Shown here: piece after piece, positions 49,594 to 58,870 of the stretch
Position numbering within the stretch: position 1 is the stretch's first letter
Layout of the letters: the number at the start of each line of letters is the position of its first letter
Assembly: GCF_014287795.1 (NCBI RefSeq)
Contig: NZ_JACOON010000001.1
Location: forward strand, 186,001-250,000
Source of the DNA: Christensenella tenuis
GTDB taxonomy: Bacteria > Bacillota > Clostridia > Christensenellales > Christensenellaceae
Direction: 5' to 3'
DNA length: 64,000 nucleotides
Translations under genes and position numbers: made by a program
Notes under the pieces: model-generated
Databases searched by the model: none
What the model was told of the DNA's origin: nothing
Seen by the model: only the letters and a program-made list of their open reading frames with translations

Positions 49594-52031
49594 TGCCGGA
49601 ACTCCTGAGCTTTGAAGCTTTTGGACCTTATGTAAAGAAACAGCAGATTGACTTTCGGGTGTTTGAAAAATCCGGTTTGTTTTTGATCCATGGAAAAACA
49701 GGCGCGGGAAAAACAACAGTACTGGATGCAATGACATACGCGCTATTTGGAGAAAGCAGCGGCGGCGGACGTGGAGATATCGGCGCTATGCGGAGTAATT
49801 TTGCGGGAGATCAACAGGATACGAAGGTAGACTTTGTTTTCCGCGCCAACGGTAGGAGATACCGTTTCCTGCGGGAAGTCCGCGTCCGGACTAAGCGCAA
49901 TGGGGAAAAAGAGCTTCAGGCTTCACAAAACGCTTTTTTTGAAAACGATGCAAGGGCATTCGAACCATTTTTTGAAAACCCGGGAATTAAAAATGTACGG
50001 CAGAAGGCAGAAGAAATTTTGGGGCTCACTTATGAGCAGTTTCGCCAGGTTGTCCTTCTCCCGCAAGGCCGGTTTGAACAGCTTCTGGTGGCGGATTCCG
50101 CGGAAAAAGAAAAAATACTGGTTACGCTTTTTAAGGCGGAGCGATGGCAGAAGATTACTGATTGGCTCTGTGCACAGGCACTTGAATTGAAGCATGTACG
50201 CGACGGTGTAGAACAGAGTCTGCAGACTGTGCTTCGCCAGTATGACTGCGAAACGAAAGAAGAATTGAAAACATTTTTAGCGTCGCAGGAAGAGAAGCTT
50301 GCAGAGCAAGAAAAGAATTGCGCCGACATTTCTGCGCAGCTTGAGGCGGCGGAGATGGCTTTGAAAAATGCGCAGGCTGTACAAGGCTTATTCGACGAAT
50401 GGGAGCAGGCTAAAAAGAAAGAAGCGGCAGTAAGCGCACAGGAAGAAGAGATCCGTGGATTGGAGATCCAATGCGCACGGGCCCAAAGTGCGGCGCAGTT
50501 GCTGCCAGCGCGCCGTGAAGCGGCAGCCCTCCAGAAACGATGGAAAGAACATGAAAAAAAGTCTGACGAAGCCGCGGCACAAATAAAAAGCCTGCGGGCA
50601 CGGCTTGATGAATATATGTCTATGATCGGCGGGCATAAAAAGCGCCTCCAACAGGAACAGGCAAAGAAAGTCACAGAAAAAAATATACTGGAAGAGAAAA
50701 TAGAACAGGCGGAGAAAGAGTATCAACGAATTTTTTCTGCCTATATGGGAGATACGGCACATATGCTCGCAGGAATGCTTGAAGATGGAATGGCGTGCCC
50801 GGTTTGCGGAAGTGTCTATCATCCGTCGCCTGCAGTTGAACTGGATGTAAAAACAACGGAACAAGATGTTTTGAACGTGGAGGAGCGCATACAGGATCTG
50901 AGAAAGCAAGCCACAGAAAAAGAAAGGGAGATATTCCGTGTAGAGCAAGAGACGGAAGAATGTGAAAAGGGGATTCGAAAGCTCGGATTTAGCCAGGTCG
51001 TAAAACAAAATTGCCCTCAACTTCCCGGTAGATTAAAAGAGATTTTGGAAGAAGCGGAGAGATTGCTTTTGGAGTACAAAACCGTACAGGATTCCCAAAC
51101 TTTTTACCAAAGGGAGGCAGGAAAGGCGAGAAATATTTTCGAAGAAGCAATTACATGTTTTAAAACGGCTTGTGCAGAAAAAGGATTTCAAACAGATGAG
51201 GAATTTCGCGCGGCCTGCTTGCCGGAAGAGGAGACGGAAGCAGCCCGGCAGAAAATTCAGGATTATTATGTAACGAAAAAAGTTGCGGAAGAAAGCATGC
51301 GCTTGCTTGAGGAAAAACTGGAAGGGATTGTTCCGGTAGATATTGGACCGCTTGAAGAAGAATTTAACAAAAAGGAGCGGGAAAAGAAAACAGCGGAAGC
51401 TGTTCTTGCAGAAATAAAAGCTAGGATCGCACTACTGGAAAAAGCGGCGGATGCTGTAGAAGAATACGCAAGAAAACTTGAACGGTCAACCTCAAAATTT
51501 ATAGAACTGGACCAGTTTTCCAAACTGTTAAGGGGTTCCAATGGCATCAGCCTGCAAAGATATGTCCTCGGGGTTATGCTGACGGCGATTGCTGAAGAGG
51601 CGAACGTATTGCTCAAAAAGGTGCATGATGGCAGGTATCAGCTTTATCGATCTATGGAAGGGGCGGGCCGCACGCGTAAGGTAGGACTGGATCTTGAAGT
51701 GTTTGATTCTTATTCGGGAGAGCGCAGGAGCGTAAACAGTCTTTCCGGCGGGGAAAAATTTCTGGTTGCCCTAGCATTGTCGCTTGGCCTTTCTACGGTT
51801 GTACAGGCGCAAAGCGGGGGGATTCATATCGATGCCCTGTTTATTGACGAAGGTTTTGGTTCTCTCGATCCTTCCTCCATTGAGAATGCACTCGACGTTC
51901 TGGCGTGTGTGCGCGGCGGCTCCAAATTAATTGGAATCATCTCCCATGTCCAGATGCTCAAAGAGAATATAGAAACGACAATTGAAGTGCGAAAGGACCG
52001 TATGGGAAGCGATTTGATAATAAATTGTTAA
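49590..52031 (+). CDS. sbcC: Exonuclease SbcCD subunit C
   Basis: The Rad50-like SMC ATPase of SbcCD. The 813-residue protein has Walker A HGKTGAGKTTVLDAMTYALF, a zinc-hook CPVCG (about residue 402) between two coiled-coil arms, the signature LSGGEKFLVALALSLGLS and Walker B ALFIDEGFGSLD. It is clearly shorter than the roughly 1050-residue E. coli protein, mainly in the coiled-coil arms. Confidence 0.95.
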   Translation: MMPELLSFEAFGPYVKKQQIDFRVFEKSGLFLIHGKTGAGKTTVLDAMTYALFGESSGGGRGDIGAMRSNFAGDQQDTKVDFVFRANGRRYRFLREVRVRTKRNGEKELQASQNAFFENDARAFEPFFENPGIKNVRQKAEEILGLTYEQFRQVVLLPQGRFEQLLVADSAEKEKILVTLFKAERWQKITDWLCAQALELKHVRDGVEQSLQTVLRQYDCETKEELKTFLASQEEKLAEQEKNCADISAQLEAAEMALKNAQAVQGLFDEWEQAKKKEAAVSAQEEEIRGLEIQCARAQSAAQLLPARREAAALQKRWKEHEKKSDEAAAQIKSLRARLDEYMSMIGGHKKRLQQEQAKKVTEKNILEEKIEQAEKEYQRIFSAYMGDTAHMLAGMLEDGMACPVCGSVYHPSPAVELDVKTTEQDVLNVEERIQDLRKQATEKEREIFRVEQETEECEKGIRKLGFSQVVKQNCPQLPGRLKEILEEAERLLLEYKTVQDSQTFYQREAGKARNIFEEAITCFKTACAEKGFQTDEEFRAACLPEEETEAARQKIQDYYVTKKVAEESMRLLEEKLEGIVPVDIGPLEEEFNKKEREKKTAEAVLAEIKARIALLEKAADAVEEYARKLERSTSKFIELDQFSKLLRGSNGISLQRYVLGVMLTAIAEEANVLLKKVHDGRYQLYRSMEGAGRTRKVGLDLEVFDSYSGERRSVNSLSGGEKFLVALALSLGLSTVVQAQSGGIHIDALFIDEGFGSLDPSSIENALDVLACVRGGSKLIGIISHVQMLKENIETTIEVRKDRMGSDLIINC

Positions 52032-52102
52032 TTTTAGAAGCGGTTTCTTGCAATAGAAAAAACCTTGGAGTATTATGTGTATAAATATGGAGGAGAATGC
52101 AG

Positions 52103-52534
52103 ATGGCTTTCGATAAGATGGATTGGCACGCAGTAACGTTTCCGGACAGCATTCCCTACGAGAATGCAGGAACTCATATCGGAATATACCTTGCGTGGCT
52201 GGTAAATAACGACCTGATACAGGAAGAATGGCTTGAGGAGTTTGCTGATGCGATAGAACGTGTGCGCAGTCGGGAAATGACGGGCCGTGACCTCCTGATG
52301 GAATGCTTTGACGAGGCACTGCCGGAAGATATTATGGTGGATGAAGCATTGGAATTTACCGGGGAGTATTATGTTACCTCCTATATTGATGATTTTGCAG
52401 ATGCACTTGCGGCGGAAGATATTGATTCAGAATTTTCGGTGTATCTTCACGAAGATACATGGGAAAATTATGATAAGGTAGAACCTGTTATCAATGAAAA
52501 ATTTGAAAAATGGAGAAATCAGGAGCTTGACTAA
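52103..52534 (+). CDS. Uncharacterised small acidic protein
   Basis: A 143-residue acidic cytoplasmic protein with an even helical character and many Trp/Tyr (FDKMDWHAVTFPDSIPYENA, THIGIYLAWLVNNDLIQEEW, FTGEYYVTSYIDDFADAL). It resembles small DUF proteins found singly in Firmicute genomes, some considered immunity-like, but I cannot assign a family. The ATG at 52103 is preferred over ATG 52097 because GGAGG at 52089-52093 then has a 9-base spacing. It is followed by a terminator. Confidence 0.75.
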   Translation: MAFDKMDWHAVTFPDSIPYENAGTHIGIYLAWLVNNDLIQEEWLEEFADAIERVRSREMTGRDLLMECFDEALPEDIMVDEALEFTGEYYVTSYIDDFADALAAEDIDSEFSVYLHEDTWENYDKVEPVINEKFEKWRNQELD

Positions 52535-52537
52535 AAA

Positions 52538-52559
52538 GACGCCGAAAGGCGTTTTTTTT
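52538..52559 (+). terminator. Intrinsic terminator after the 52.1-kb gene
   Basis: Stem ACGCC/GGCGT with GAAA loop and eight Ts. Confidence 0.85.
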
Positions 52560-52565
52560 GTTCAA

Positions 52566-54245
52566 TTATTTGACGCCACGCGTAAAATGCCCCCGTGTAA
52601 ACTCTGGAGGCGGAGTATGCGGTTTTCCCTGCATTGCCCCCCTGTATTGCCGGACAATAGCAATACATTGTTCCGGGGATTCCACCGTGAAAAGAAGCCT
52701 GATTACATTGGCGCTGACTGAAATGAGTTTATCCGCCATATAAATTGGTGCGGAATTCAGGATTGCGACTCTACAGTCCGGGCCGACCCGCAAAATAGGG
52801 AACCTTTTCCCCATGCGGTCGGTAAGCACTGCCTGTCCTGCGGCGGCAGGACAGCGCTTTTTATCCTCACAGTGCATGGGGCAATACGAGGTAGTCATCA
52901 GGGGCAGCCTGCCATAGACGATCGCCTCCGTGGGCAGGAGATCGGGCAGATCTGCAATTTGCGCCGCATTGAGTTCAGCGCTCACGGTTGCACGCTCGTA
53001 ACCGAGGGAACGCAGTGCTTTCAAGGTTTGGCCATTCATTATATTCAACGAGACATCCGCTATTTTGTGCATTACATCCCCGTCCATAAGAGTAGTAAAC
53101 AGTTCGCCGTCAAAGCAGGCCTTGGAAGGCTGCTCCTCTCCATCATGTGAAATGAGCGGATGCGCACCGATAATTTGTGCCTTGGAACCAGAAAGTTCGC
53201 CCACCCATTGTGCAGCATAGGGAACATACAGGATATCTACCAGCGGCAAAACGGCCTTCGCCTGCTCGATAGTCGTTGCCTGTGCGGCCAATTTCCCCGG
53301 CTTTTTCCACTTTCCCTTTTTTAAGGGAGAATAAATGCCGAAAGGATGATCCGCAGCAGGAGGTTGATGTTTCATGGGTATAGTTTGAGGAAGTATGGAA
53401 GGAACACTTTTGGCGAAGGGCCGATCGGTAAAGCCGCGCCGGCTGAATGCTTTCAGGAGATCGTTTTTATCTTGTTGCGTAATACTTTTGCCGTCAAGCG
53501 CCTTGCGGTAAATGCGCGTAACGGTTCCTACGTACCGGGCCGGCTTCATACGTCCTTCGATTTTTATACTTTCGATTCCGGCCTGCATAAGGTGAGGAAT
53601 ATAATCAATTAAGCAGAGGTCGCGCGGGGAAAGCAGACGGCCGTGTTTTCCGTTTACTGAATAATCGAGCCGGCAGGGCTGTGCACACAGGCCGCGATTT
53701 GCACTTCTTCCGCCAAAAAGGCTGCTCATCAGGCATTGGCCTGAGTAGCAGGCACATAATGCACCGTGTACGAACACTTCAAGTTCTATTTTAGTACTCT
53801 CACGAATCGCACAAATTTCTGCAAAAGAAAGCTCGCGCGCCAAAACAATACGACGAAATCCAAGTTTTTGCAGGATACGCACGTTGGAAGGGTTATGCGC
53901 TGTCATTTGCGTACTTGCATGCAGGGGAAAAGAAGGGCAAAGTTCTTTGAGAAGCATTGCGCAACCGGGGTCCTGCACAATAAACGCATCAATTCCTGCC
54001 TGCACGGCAGCCTTCGCCGTATCGATCCATGCGGGAATCTCACGATCGCGCACAAGCGTATTGAGCGCCAGGTAGAGTTTTACGCCGGAAGCGTGCGCGA
54101 AGGCCGCCGCCGCCCCGAAGTCATCGAAATTATCCGCAAGGTTACGCGCGCTGAACCTTTGTGCGCCAATATATACTGCATCCGCGCCGTTTTCCACGGC
54201 CGCTTTTAAACTGTCCCATCCGCCTGCCGGCGATAAAAGTTCCAT
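52566..54245 (-). CDS. U32-family peptidase-like protein (RlhA/TrhP type)
   Basis: A 559-residue protein with an N-terminal TIM-barrel-like part (MELLSPAGGWDSLKAAVENG, ADAVYIGAQRFSARN), the U32 signature VFVHGALCACYSGQCLMSSL and a conserved cysteine set (RGLCAQPCRLDY, YCPMHCEDKKRC). Relatives act in prephenate-dependent 23S rRNA or tRNA hydroxylation rather than as proteases, and the cysteine pattern fits an Fe-S binding role. GGGAGGGAG precedes the ATG. Confidence 0.88.
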   Translation of the reverse strand: MELLSPAGGWDSLKAAVENGADAVYIGAQRFSARNLADNFDDFGAAAAFAHASGVKLYLALNTLVRDREIPAWIDTAKAAVQAGIDAFIVQDPGCAMLLKELCPSFPLHASTQMTAHNPSNVRILQKLGFRRIVLARELSFAEICAIRESTKIELEVFVHGALCACYSGQCLMSSLFGGRSANRGLCAQPCRLDYSVNGKHGRLLSPRDLCLIDYIPHLMQAGIESIKIEGRMKPARYVGTVTRIYRKALDGKSITQQDKNDLLKAFSRRGFTDRPFAKSVPSILPQTIPMKHQPPAADHPFGIYSPLKKGKWKKPGKLAAQATTIEQAKAVLPLVDILYVPYAAQWVGELSGSKAQIIGAHPLISHDGEEQPSKACFDGELFTTLMDGDVMHKIADVSLNIMNGQTLKALRSLGYERATVSAELNAAQIADLPDLLPTEAIVYGRLPLMTTSYCPMHCEDKKRCPAAAGQAVLTDRMGKRFPILRVGPDCRVAILNSAPIYMADKLISVSANVIRLLFTVESPEQCIAIVRQYRGAMQGKPHTPPPEFTRGHFTRGVK

Positions 54246-54301
54246 AAGCTCCCTCCCATATTTCCCATCTATTATACCATATACTTATACAGTGGTATCC
54301 C

Positions 54302-54330
54302 TTGCGTATAAACGCTTTTTGGTATATAAT
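54302..54330 (+). promoter_or_regulatory. Promoter of typA
   Basis: TTGCGT at 54302-54307 and TATAAT at 54325-54330, 17-bp spacer, 29 bases upstream of the start. Confidence 0.6.
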
Positions 54331-54359
54331 AAATTGTTTTTAAGAAAGGGAGAAATAAA

Positions 54360-56174
54360 GTGATAAGAGAAGATTTGAGGAATATTGCGATCATTGCACA
54401 TGTCGATCACGGAAAAACGACGCTTGTAGATGAAATGCTGAAACAAGGCGGTTCCTTCCGTGACAATCAGGTCGTGGCGGAGCGTGTGATGGATTCGGGA
54501 GATTTGGAGCGCGAACGCGGAATTACTATTCTGGCGAAAAATACGGCGACTTATTATAATGACGTAAAAATCAATATTGTTGATACCCCCGGGCATGCGG
54601 ATTTTGGCGGGGAGGTAGAGCGTGTACTCAAGATGGTAAACGGAGTTCTGCTGCTTGTGGATTCGTTCGAAGGGCCAATGCCGCAAACGCGGTTTGTACT
54701 CCAGAAAGCGCTGGAACTCAACCATCGCGTTATTATTGTGGTGAATAAGATGGATCGGCCGGATGCGCGCCTAAATGATGTAGGGGAAGAAGTACTGGAA
54801 CTGCTCCTTGAACTTGATGCAACGGATGAGCAGCTCGACAGCCCGATTATCTATTGTTCCGGGCGCGAAGGAACGGCAACCATGGATCCCAACCGGAAGG
54901 GGACGGACCTGAAACCGCTTTTTGATACCATTTTAAGCTATATTCCCGCACCGGAAGGCGATCCGGATGGGCCGCTTCAGATGTTGGTATCCTCGATTGA
55001 TTATAATGATTATGTGGGGAGAATCGCTGTTGGACGGATAGAACGGGGAACGATTAAGACTGGGCAAGAGGTTTCGCTGTGCGATTACCACGTGGAGGAT
55101 CTTTGCACCAATGGCCGGGTTACGGCAATTTACCAATACGACGGTTTGAAGCGCGTGACAGTGGAAGCTGCAAAAGCGGGTGATATTGTTGCGTTTTCCG
55201 GTCTTGAAAATGTAAATATTGGAAATACGGTATGCGCCCCTTATGAATTTGAGCCAATTCCGTTCGTGAAGATTTCGGAACCGACGGTAGAGATGACATT
55301 TTCTGTCAATAATGGGCCGTTTGCAGGCAGGGAAGGAAAATATGTGACTTCAAGGCATTTGCGGGACCGTCTGATGGCGGAACTGCGCAAAGATGTTTCA
55401 TTGGGCGTTCATGAGACGGACAGCCCGGAGACATTCCGCGTACTTGGACGCGGGGAGATGCACCTTTCCATCCTGATCGAAACAATGCGCCGCGAGGGCT
55501 ATGAATTTATGGTCGGGGCACCGAAGGTTCTGTATAAAACGATTGACGGCCATATGTGCGAGCCGATTGAGCGTCTTTTGGTAGATGTTCCTGCGGAGAG
55601 TGTGGGCAGCGTTATTGAAAAGCTTGGTTCCCGCAAATCGGAAATGGTACATATGACGCCACAGGGTGAGCGCATGCGAATCGAGTTTAAAATACCTGCG
55701 CGGGGTTTATTCGGCTATCGTGGGGAATTCCTTACCGATACGCGCGGTGAGGGAATACTCAACACGGTATTTGATGGCTATGAACCATATAAAGGGGACA
55801 TCGAAAAGCGATCCGTAGGATCGCTGATCGCTTTTGAAACGGGCGATGCAATTACCTATGGCCTATACAATGCGCAGGAACGCGGCACTTTGTTTATCGG
55901 TGCGGGCACCCCGGTTTACATGGGAATGGTAGTCGGCTCGTCGCCGAAAAACGAGGATCTCGTGGTAAATGTATGCAAGAAAAAGCATGCATCCAATGTG
56001 CGTGCTTCGGGAAGTGACGATGCGCTACGCCTGATCCCGCCTAAAAACATGAGTTTAGAAGAGATGCTGGAATTTTTGGGAGATGACGAACTTCTGGAGG
56101 TAACCCCCGAAAGTTTGCGTATCCGCAAACGGATTCTGGATCATCAGTTGAGGATGAAAGCGAATAAAAAATGA
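54360..56174 (+). CDS. typA: Translational GTPase TypA/BipA
   Basis: A ribosome-binding GTPase involved in stress, cold growth and 50S assembly. The 604-residue protein has G1 IAHVDHGKTTLVDEML, G2 in ERERGITILAKNT, G3 DTPGHADFGGEVERVL and G4 VNKMDRPDA, with EF-G-like domains and the BipA-specific C-terminus. The start is GTG at 54360 with GGGAG upstream. The methyltransferase gene overlaps its stop by 4 bp. Confidence 0.96.
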   Translation: MIREDLRNIAIIAHVDHGKTTLVDEMLKQGGSFRDNQVVAERVMDSGDLERERGITILAKNTATYYNDVKINIVDTPGHADFGGEVERVLKMVNGVLLLVDSFEGPMPQTRFVLQKALELNHRVIIVVNKMDRPDARLNDVGEEVLELLLELDATDEQLDSPIIYCSGREGTATMDPNRKGTDLKPLFDTILSYIPAPEGDPDGPLQMLVSSIDYNDYVGRIAVGRIERGTIKTGQEVSLCDYHVEDLCTNGRVTAIYQYDGLKRVTVEAAKAGDIVAFSGLENVNIGNTVCAPYEFEPIPFVKISEPTVEMTFSVNNGPFAGREGKYVTSRHLRDRLMAELRKDVSLGVHETDSPETFRVLGRGEMHLSILIETMRREGYEFMVGAPKVLYKTIDGHMCEPIERLLVDVPAESVGSVIEKLGSRKSEMVHMTPQGERMRIEFKIPARGLFGYRGEFLTDTRGEGILNTVFDGYEPYKGDIEKRSVGSLIAFETGDAITYGLYNAQERGTLFIGAGTPVYMGMVVGSSPKNEDLVVNVCKKKHASNVRASGSDDALRLIPPKNMSLEEMLEFLGDDELLEVTPESLRIRKRILDHQLRMKANKK

Positions 56175-56803
56175 GAACACCTGATGAAGTTTTGAAAAAC
56201 TGTAAGAGGCCGGAAGGAGAACTGGGAGAGCAGACGATTCGCCGTATGAATGAAAGCCATGCGGAATTGACTGCATGGGGCTTTTCGCATTTTGACGTAG
56301 GTATGGATGCGATTGTCCTCGATATTGGATGCGGGGGAGGAAAGGCGCTTAGGCGTCTGTCCAGACAGGCAGAAAACGGAAAGCTATACGGCATCGATTA
56401 TTCCGAAACGTCTGTGAATATGGCAAAACAGGAAAATGAAGAGGATGTTCAAAGCGGAAAGATACATATCCTCCATGGAAGCGTATCCAATCTCCCCTTC
56501 CGTGATGATATGTTTGATCTTGTGACTACGGTGGAAAGCTATTATTTTTGGCCGGATCTGGCGCATGATTTCCGTGAGGTGTGCAGGGTGATAAAACCGG
56601 GCGGCCTTTTTGTGATCGTTGCAGAAATGTATAATCACGAGAATCAAAGCGAGGAAGATAAGTATATCGTAGAAACACTCAAAATGCATAACAATACTCC
56701 GGAGGAGCTTGAAAAGATGCTGCTGGAAGCGGGCTTCGCAGAAGTAACCACGGATACCAATGTGGAAAACGGTTGGTTGTGTGCAATAGCAAGAAGAGAA
56801 TAA
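56171..56803 (+). CDS. Class I SAM-dependent methyltransferase
   Basis: A 210-residue methyltransferase with motif I IVLDIGCGGGKALRRLS, GKLYGIDYSETSVNMAKQEN, and the post-motif FRDDMFDLVTTVESYYFWPD. The fold resembles small-molecule (UbiE-like) methyltransferases. Translation is coupled to typA through a 4-bp overlap, which may reflect co-expression rather than function. The substrate is unknown. Confidence 0.88.
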   Translation: MRTPDEVLKNCKRPEGELGEQTIRRMNESHAELTAWGFSHFDVGMDAIVLDIGCGGGKALRRLSRQAENGKLYGIDYSETSVNMAKQENEEDVQSGKIHILHGSVSNLPFRDDMFDLVTTVESYYFWPDLAHDFREVCRVIKPGGLFVIVAEMYNHENQSEEDKYIVETLKMHNNTPEELEKMLLEAGFAEVTTDTNVENGWLCAIARRE

Positions 56804-56804
56804 A

Positions 56805-56825
56805 AGCGCCGAAAGGCGCTTTTTT
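56805..56825. terminator. Terminator between methyltransferase and flavin reductase
   Basis: Stem AGCGCC/GGCGCT with GAAA loop and T run; A-rich on the other side, so possibly bidirectional. Confidence 0.85.
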
Positions 56826-56830
56826 GTAGA

Positions 56831-57409
56831 TTAACCGGCAAATTTTTTCAGAATCCATGCCATGTTTTCTCCCAGCAGCCTCATGGTCTCGAGACCTTCC
56901 TCGTCTTGCTCCCAATCATTCTGGCTGTTTGCCATCATGAAATTCCAGTGTGAAGAAGTTACAATCGGCATCTGGCTTGCCTGAAACAGATAGTTAATGG
57001 AAGCAAAAGTAAAGGCTTCTCCGGAACGTCGGGCGGCCACGACGGCAGCACCGGGCTTGTTTTTGAGCAAAAATCCATTGTTGCGGGTCACGCGCCCGAG
57101 GCGGTCAATCAGGCATTTTGTTTCGGGAGTCATATTGGCAAAATAAACCGGCGAGCCGATCAGCATTCCGTCGGATGTAATTGCCTGCGTGATAAAATCA
57201 TTCATCTCATCCGTAGCAATGGAACACCGGCGGTCCATAATGCTTTTGCAATGACCGCAGTCGATACAGCCACGAAGAGGTTTGCCGCCAACCTGGATAA
57301 TTTCGGTTTCAATCCCGCGAATATTCATTTCATCACACGCAAGTTTGAGGCTGTGATAGGTGTTGCCCCTCCTGTGCGGGCTTCCGTTAAAGGCAATTAC
57401 TTTCACCAC
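56831..57409 (-). CDS. NADPH-dependent FMN reductase-like (flavodoxin-fold) protein
   Basis: A 192-residue flavodoxin-fold protein with the FMN phosphate loop FNGSPHRRGNTYHSL, GSPVYFANMTPETKCLIDRL and a cysteine-rich insert CIDCGHCKSIMDRRC typical of iron-sulfur flavoproteins or related reductases. Start GTG 57409 has AGGAGG four bases upstream; the next GTG (57406) is equally possible. It probably uses NAD(P)H to reduce quinones, metals or flavins. The precise role is unknown. Confidence 0.88.
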   Translation of the reverse strand: MVKVIAFNGSPHRRGNTYHSLKLACDEMNIRGIETEIIQVGGKPLRGCIDCGHCKSIMDRRCSIATDEMNDFITQAITSDGMLIGSPVYFANMTPETKCLIDRLGRVTRNNGFLLKNKPGAAVVAARRSGEAFTFASINYLFQASQMPIVTSSHWNFMMANSQNDWEQDEEGLETMRLLGENMAWILKKFAG

Positions 57410-57588
57410 ATTTCCTCCTGCGACCGTTTCTTTAAGTATAACACAATCGGGAATGGGAAAACAAAATATTGTGTTTTATGGATTACCGGGAGGTCTAAAA
57501 TTTTTCTAAAATAGGTTTCCATTGGCAGGAGACAATGCTATACTGTTTCTGGATGTTCATAAAGTAAAATATAACAAAGGAGAAACCA

Positions 57589-58725
57589 ATGGAATTTTTG
57601 GTGGAAGGGTTTGCCGCGCTCACATGGCAGCAGATCGTGATGTTTGCCGTAGGAGGCGTGCTTATTTTCCTTGCAATTTCTAAAAAATTAGAGCCTGCGT
57701 TGCTTTTGCCGATGGGATTTGGTGCAATTTTAGTAAACATTCCTTTTTCGGGCGCGGTTGATCAGGTGATGGCAGGTATCGGACCAGTAAACGGTATCGT
57801 CGATTGGCTGTTCAGCGTAGGAATTTCTGCTTCGGAAGCGATGCCGCTTTTGCTTTTTATTGGAATTGGCGCAATGATTGATTTTGGACCGGTGCTTAAG
57901 AATCCTAAACTGCTGTTTTTTGGGGCGGCAGCTCAGTTTGGTATATTCGCAACAATTTTTGCCGCTACGGGGATGGGATTTTCCCTTACGGATGCAGCTT
58001 CAATTGGCATTATCGGCGCGGCAGACGGCCCGACTTCTATTTTGGTTTCTCAAGTACTTGGAAGCCAATACGTTGGAGCCATCGCAGTGGCGGCCTATTC
58101 ATATATGGCCCTCGTGCCCATCATACAGCCGCTTGCCATTAAGCTCGTGACCAGCAAAAAAGAACGTGCGATTAAGATGGAATATCATGGCGAAGATATC
58201 CCAAGGATTGCCAAGATTCTATTTCCGATTGTCGTGACGCTCATTGCAGGTCTTGTTGCGCCTGCGTCTATTGCGCTTGTTGGATTCCTGATGTTTGGCA
58301 ATCTGCTGCGGGAATGCGGGGTGCTGGATTCCCTCTCCGATACGGCGCAGAAGGTTCTTGTGAATCTTATTACTTTGCTTCTGGGAATCACAATTGCTTC
58401 CACGATGAAGGCGGAAAATTTTGTAAATATCCAGACAATTCTCATCATGTGCCTCGGACTTGTAGCATTCTTTTTCGATACAATCGCGGGGGTGCTGTTT
58501 GCCAAGCTGCTCAATTTGTTTGGCAGAAATAAAATAAATCCAATGATCGGTGCGGCGGGAATATCGGCCTTTCCGATGTCCGCACGTGTTGTACAGAAAA
58601 TGGGCCTTGAAGCGAACAATCAGAACCATCTGTTGATGTTTGCGGTGGGGGCCAACGTCTCGGGGCAGATTGCTTCGGTGATTGCCGGAGGCGTTATCCT
58701 CGGTCTTGTACCGGTGCTGATCTAG
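57589..58725 (+). CDS. Sodium-translocating decarboxylase beta subunit (OadB/GcdB family)
   Basis: The membrane core that couples decarboxylation of carboxybiotin to Na+ export. The 378-residue protein has about ten hydrophobic segments and the family motifs LLLFIGIGAMIDFGPVL, GAADGPTSILVSQVLG, YSYMALVPIIQPLAIKLVTS and GNLLRECGVLDSLSDTAQK. AAAGGAG precedes the ATG. A 41-codon gamma-like gene follows 17 bp later. No carboxyltransferase or biotin-carrier gene lies in the window, so the substrate (oxaloacetate, glutaconyl-CoA, methylmalonyl-CoA) is not known. Confidence 0.92.
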   Translation: MEFLVEGFAALTWQQIVMFAVGGVLIFLAISKKLEPALLLPMGFGAILVNIPFSGAVDQVMAGIGPVNGIVDWLFSVGISASEAMPLLLFIGIGAMIDFGPVLKNPKLLFFGAAAQFGIFATIFAATGMGFSLTDAASIGIIGAADGPTSILVSQVLGSQYVGAIAVAAYSYMALVPIIQPLAIKLVTSKKERAIKMEYHGEDIPRIAKILFPIVVTLIAGLVAPASIALVGFLMFGNLLRECGVLDSLSDTAQKVLVNLITLLLGITIASTMKAENFVNIQTILIMCLGLVAFFFDTIAGVLFAKLLNLFGRNKINPMIGAAGISAFPMSARVVQKMGLEANNQNHLLMFAVGANVSGQIASVIAGGVILGLVPVLI

Positions 58726-58742
58726 CAGAAAGGAAAAAGAAT

Positions 58743-58868
58743 ATGGATGCTGTTACAGGTTCCCTCCAGCTTATGTGGCAGGGTATGGTCTCTATCTTTG
58801 TTGTAATTGCCGCTATTTGTGTGGTAGTGCTTATTATCAATAGGGTAACCAAGAGAAAGAAGCAATAG
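58743..58868 (+). CDS. OadG-like decarboxylase gamma subunit (41 residues)
   Basis: A very short protein with one membrane helix (QGMVSIFVVIAAICVVVLII) and a basic C-terminus (NRVTKRKKQ). The pattern W-Q-G-M-x-x-I-F-x-V-I matches the start of OadG subunits, which hold the membrane and carboxyltransferase parts together. It is shorter than usual OadG (80 or more residues), lacking the zinc-binding C-terminal tail. AAAGGAAA precedes the ATG, 17 bp after the beta subunit. Confidence 0.7.
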   Translation: MDAVTGSLQLMWQGMVSIFVVIAAICVVVLIINRVTKRKKQ

Positions 58869-58870
58869 GC

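Noticed and set aside
50030..50674. 214-codon minus-strand frame opposite sbcC
   Set aside because: Ser/Cys/Ala-rich translation is the mirror of Glu/Lys/Ala coiled-coil codons in sbcC.
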